NCBI RefSeq assembly: GCF_025751435.1
Contig: NZ_JAOWKY010000002.1
Location: 124,001-188,000, forward strand
Length of the DNA stretch: 64,000 nt
Source of the DNA: Albidovulum marisflavi
GTDB taxonomy: Bacteria; Pseudomonadota; Alphaproteobacteria; Rhodobacterales; Rhodobacteraceae
Direction of reading: 5' to 3'
Below the pieces are notes generated by a model. The model worked only from the letters and a program-made list of their open reading frames with translations, did not search any database and was not told the DNA's origin. The translations under genes and the position numbers were made by a program. Position 1 is the stretch's first letter; every line of letters starts with the position of its first letter. This document shows positions 61,767-64,000 of the stretch, one piece after another.

Positions 61767-63836
61767 CTAGTCCGCCGCCAGTTCGGCCAGTTCGCGGCGG
61801 AACGGAAGATCGTCGCCGATATCGGGTTCGTCCAGCTCGCGCGCGTAGCGGTGGCCCGCGTAGGTGGCCCATGCGATCGGTCCGGGCGCCGCGGCGTCGC
61901 CGATCAGCCTGACCGTCCGGATGCCGCCGTCGGCCCAGTCCGCCTGCCGCGCCGCCAGCGCGTGGTAAAGCCCGTCGTTCGGGTGGCGGGCCGCCACCAC
62001 GACCACCGCATCGCAGCCCGTCAAGTCGCGCCGATCGGTGTAGGTGCAGTTCGTTTCGACGCCGTCCGGACGGATCGCCGTCACGCCGCGGTTCAGCACG
62101 ATCGTCACGCCCGCCCCGGCCAACCGCACGTGGATCGCGTGCTGCTCCAGCGTGTTGCGCGCCCAATCTGACACATAGGGCGCCGGCGTGATCAGCGTGA
62201 CTTCGCACCCTTTTCCTGCCAGAAGCTCTGCCACGACCCCACCCATGTAGTAGTGATCGTCGTCATAGACGACCACCCGACCACTGGGCACGCGCCCCTC
62301 CATGATGTCGTCTGGGGTGAAGACCGGCATCGCCGGGTCCATGGGCATCGGCACCACATGCTGCCGGCCGACCCCGTCGGCGCGCCAGGACGCGCCGGTG
62401 ACGATGCAGACATTCTCGAATCCGAACTCAAGGATCTGCGCCGCGTCCAGCGGGGATCCGATATAGGTTTCGACGTTGGGCCGCTGGGACAGCTGGTACT
62501 GCCTGTAGTCGACCACCCTGCCCCAGGCCGACAGCCCCGGCAGAAGCCGTTCGCGCGCGACGCGGCCGCCGATCTGATCGCGCGCCTCCGCGATGGCGAC
62601 GTCGTAGCCCCTGAGCGACAGCGCGCGGGCGGCCTCAAGCCCGGCGGGCCCGGAGCCCACGACCAGCACATTCGCGCTGCCGCCCTTGGCGTTCATCCGT
62701 TCGGGATGCCAGCCCTTGCGCCACTCTTCCATGAAGGTCGGGTTCTGTGTGCACCGGCTGATCGACATGGTCATGTCGCCCGTGATGCATATGTTGCAGC
62801 CGATGCATTCCCGGATGTCCTCGACCCTTCCCTCCTCGACCTTCCTCGGCAGGAACGGGTCCGCGATCGAGGGGCGCGCGCAACCGATGAAGTCAAGCGT
62901 GCCCTGCCGGATCATCCGCGCCATGACATCGGGCGAGGTGAAGCGGCCGACACCCACCACGGGCTTGTCCGTCAGGTCCCTGATGCCCCTGACCAATGCC
63001 TCTTGCGCGGCTTCCTCCTTGAAGCGCGATGGGCCTGAGCAATCCTCCCAGGTCCCTTGCGCAAGGTCCCAGAGGTCGGGCAGGTCGCGGTTCATCTCGA
63101 TGAAGTCGCGGACCTCGGCGTTGGAAAACCCCAGTTCGCCGATGCTTTCGTCCAGCGACACGCGCAGCGTCAGCGCCATCGTGTCACCCACCGCGTCGCG
63201 CATGTCCGCGATCACTTCCCGCGCGAAGCGGGACCGGTTTTCCAGGCTGCCGCCGTATTCATCGCCCCTCTGGTTCGTCGCGCGCGACAGAAAGTGCTGG
63301 AAGATGCCGAAGCCGTGCGCGCCATAAAGGCAGATCAGGTCGAACCCGGCCGCCTTCGACCGCCTGGCCGCGTTCACGAACCAACGCCGCAGGTTGCGGA
63401 TGTCGGCCTTGTCCATCGCGCGCGCCTGCACGGGATCGTTCGTGAAGGTTCGGATCGGCAGCGCAGTCGGCGCCAGAGGCACCTCCTTGGTGTAGAGGTT
63501 CGAACCATTGATGCCGGAATAGGCAAGCTGGATCCCGGCAAGCGCGCCATGCGACTTCATCGCCGCGGACATCTTGCGCAGCGCGGGGATGTCCTTGTCA
63601 TCCCAAAGGCGCAGCTCGATGAACGGCGTGATCTCGGACGTGTGGTGCATCTCGGTCTGTTCAGTGAAGATCACGCCCCAGCCGCCTTCGGCCTTGATCC
63701 CCCGCATCGCGGCGGCTGCCGATGGGTCGCGATAACCGCCGCCATTGCAATGTGGCACCTGGTAGAACCGGTTCTTCGCGCGAAGCGGACCGATCGCCAA
63801 AGGCTCGAACAGGATATCGTAACGGGGGTCGCGCAA
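61767..63836 (-). CDS. Trimethylamine/dimethylamine dehydrogenase-like flavoprotein with altered substrate pocket
   Basis: A 689-residue protein matching trimethylamine dehydrogenase over its length: YDILFEPLAIGPLRAKNRFY, the covalent-flavin segment FYQVPHCNGG (its Cys is the 6-S-cysteinyl-FMN ligand in TMADH), YGAHGFG (Tyr and His of the catalytic triad), and EDCSGPSR near the triad Asp. The [4Fe-4S] site is complete (CIGCNICI...CTQNP). The second half has the nucleotide-binding fold (VLVVGSGPAGLEAARALSLR). In TMADH the substrate cage includes Tyr60; here the aligned residue is Gln (FTEQTEMHH), so trimethylamine is unlikely to be the best substrate. No etf genes are adjacent. Residue numbering is by remembered alignment. 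Confidence 0.86.
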   Translation of the reverse strand: MRDPRYDILFEPLAIGPLRAKNRFYQVPHCNGGGYRDPSAAAAMRGIKAEGGWGVIFTEQTEMHHTSEITPFIELRLWDDKDIPALRKMSAAMKSHGALAGIQLAYSGINGSNLYTKEVPLAPTALPIRTFTNDPVQARAMDKADIRNLRRWFVNAARRSKAAGFDLICLYGAHGFGIFQHFLSRATNQRGDEYGGSLENRSRFAREVIADMRDAVGDTMALTLRVSLDESIGELGFSNAEVRDFIEMNRDLPDLWDLAQGTWEDCSGPSRFKEEAAQEALVRGIRDLTDKPVVGVGRFTSPDVMARMIRQGTLDFIGCARPSIADPFLPRKVEEGRVEDIRECIGCNICITGDMTMSISRCTQNPTFMEEWRKGWHPERMNAKGGSANVLVVGSGPAGLEAARALSLRGYDVAIAEARDQIGGRVARERLLPGLSAWGRVVDYRQYQLSQRPNVETYIGSPLDAAQILEFGFENVCIVTGASWRADGVGRQHVVPMPMDPAMPVFTPDDIMEGRVPSGRVVVYDDDHYYMGGVVAELLAGKGCEVTLITPAPYVSDWARNTLEQHAIHVRLAGAGVTIVLNRGVTAIRPDGVETNCTYTDRRDLTGCDAVVVVAARHPNDGLYHALAARQADWADGGIRTVRLIGDAAAPGPIAWATYAGHRYARELDEPDIGDDLPFRRELAELAAD

Positions 63837-63945
63837 TCGGGCCTCCTGTGGTCACATGCGCGGGCGACTTTAGCGCGACGCGGCTTCGGTTACAGTTGCG
63901 GATGCGGAAGCTGTGATTAGGGGATGCCTATGCCATTCTTCCGGA

Positions 63946-64000
63946 TCAGGACGCCGCTTCGGGACCCGCGGGGCTGATGCCGGGCATGCCCCCCTGCGCG
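63946..64000 (-). CDS. Possible C-terminal end of a gene running off the window
   Basis: The minus strand is open from base 64000 to a TGA at 63946-63948 and reads AQGGMPGISPAGPEAAS. It could be the tail of the next gene, but 18 codons are too few for identification. Confidence 0.25.
   Translation of the reverse strand, partial: AQGGMPGISPAGPEAAS

Noticed and set aside
61750-62208. N-terminal extension of the ArgE-like protein by ~150 codons
   Set aside because: The extra codons run over the 3' part of the flavoprotein gene in another frame and do not resemble an M20 N terminus.
63924-63977. Tiny plus-strand frame near the window end
   Set aside because: Only 17 codons, no ribosome site; more likely intergenic or the tail of a minus-strand gene.

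Overview
The window is GC-rich, densely coding DNA with short intergenic gaps, frequent ATGA/GTGA stop-start overlaps and strong third-position GC bias. The gene content points to a member of the Rhodobacterales or a close alphaproteobacterial relative: an ABC sugar importer of the ChvE/GguAB type with a GbpR-like LysR regulator, oxidative (non-phosphorylating) pentose/hexose catabolism, TAXI-TRAP and BCCT transporters, a DUF3726 protein, and several trimethylamine-dehydrogenase-like flavoproteins. I see no rRNA, tRNA, CRISPR array, insertion sequence or phage gene. The organism assignment is inference from gene content.

Layout. 1-7601: the 3' end of a CocE/NonD-type hydrolase, then a peptide-type ABC importer (Tat-exported binding protein, two permeases, one fused double ATPase) and a C69-like amidohydrolase whose N-terminal nucleophile position is Ser instead of Cys. 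7602-11816: a structured leader, a TAXI-TRAP importer and a 71-residue protein. 11860-20682: an AAA+ ATPase with a degenerate first ATPase module; a Tat-exported DUF3131 protein divergent from a 1113-residue fusion of a GH18-like domain, a NodB deacetylase and a NodC-like glycosyltransferase; and a lipoprotein. 20683-25101: a decayed region with a multiply frameshifted TetR gene next to an intact flavoprotein, then gbpR. 25272-36712: a complete operon for import and oxidative catabolism of L-arabinose and D-galactose.

36713-42243: gene remnants, an intact TetR gene that is a paralogue of the frameshifted one, a StcD/DgcA-like N-demethylase with tandem operators, a bidirectional terminator, and a Rieske oxygenase/reductase pair for demethylating a betaine (proline betaine or glycine betaine). 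42811-45541: tetR, an AMP-forming CoA ligase and an enoyl-CoA hydratase. 45561-49056: a glycosyltransferase and two Gfo/Idh oxidoreductases. 49311-51958: a GMC oxidoreductase and a quinone-oxidoreductase-like enzyme. 52067-63836: a LysR regulator with two near-identical operators, then aldehyde dehydrogenase, an M19-like protein with a degenerate metal site, a BCCT transporter, an unrecognised 559-residue protein, a DUF3726 protein and an Ldh_2-family dehydrogenase; facing them are an ArgE-like deacylase and a trimethylamine-dehydrogenase homologue with an altered substrate pocket.

The main theme is uptake and catabolism of plant- or algae-derived small molecules (sugars, peptides, betaines, N-methylated amines). 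The best candidate for an undescribed system is 52067-63836, which I read as a catabolic route for an unidentified quaternary or N-methylated amine. The second is the NodB-NodC-like fusion with its divergent DUF3131 partner. A recurrent small-scale signal is a GC-rich hairpin between the binding-protein gene and the next transporter gene in all three binding-protein-dependent importers.
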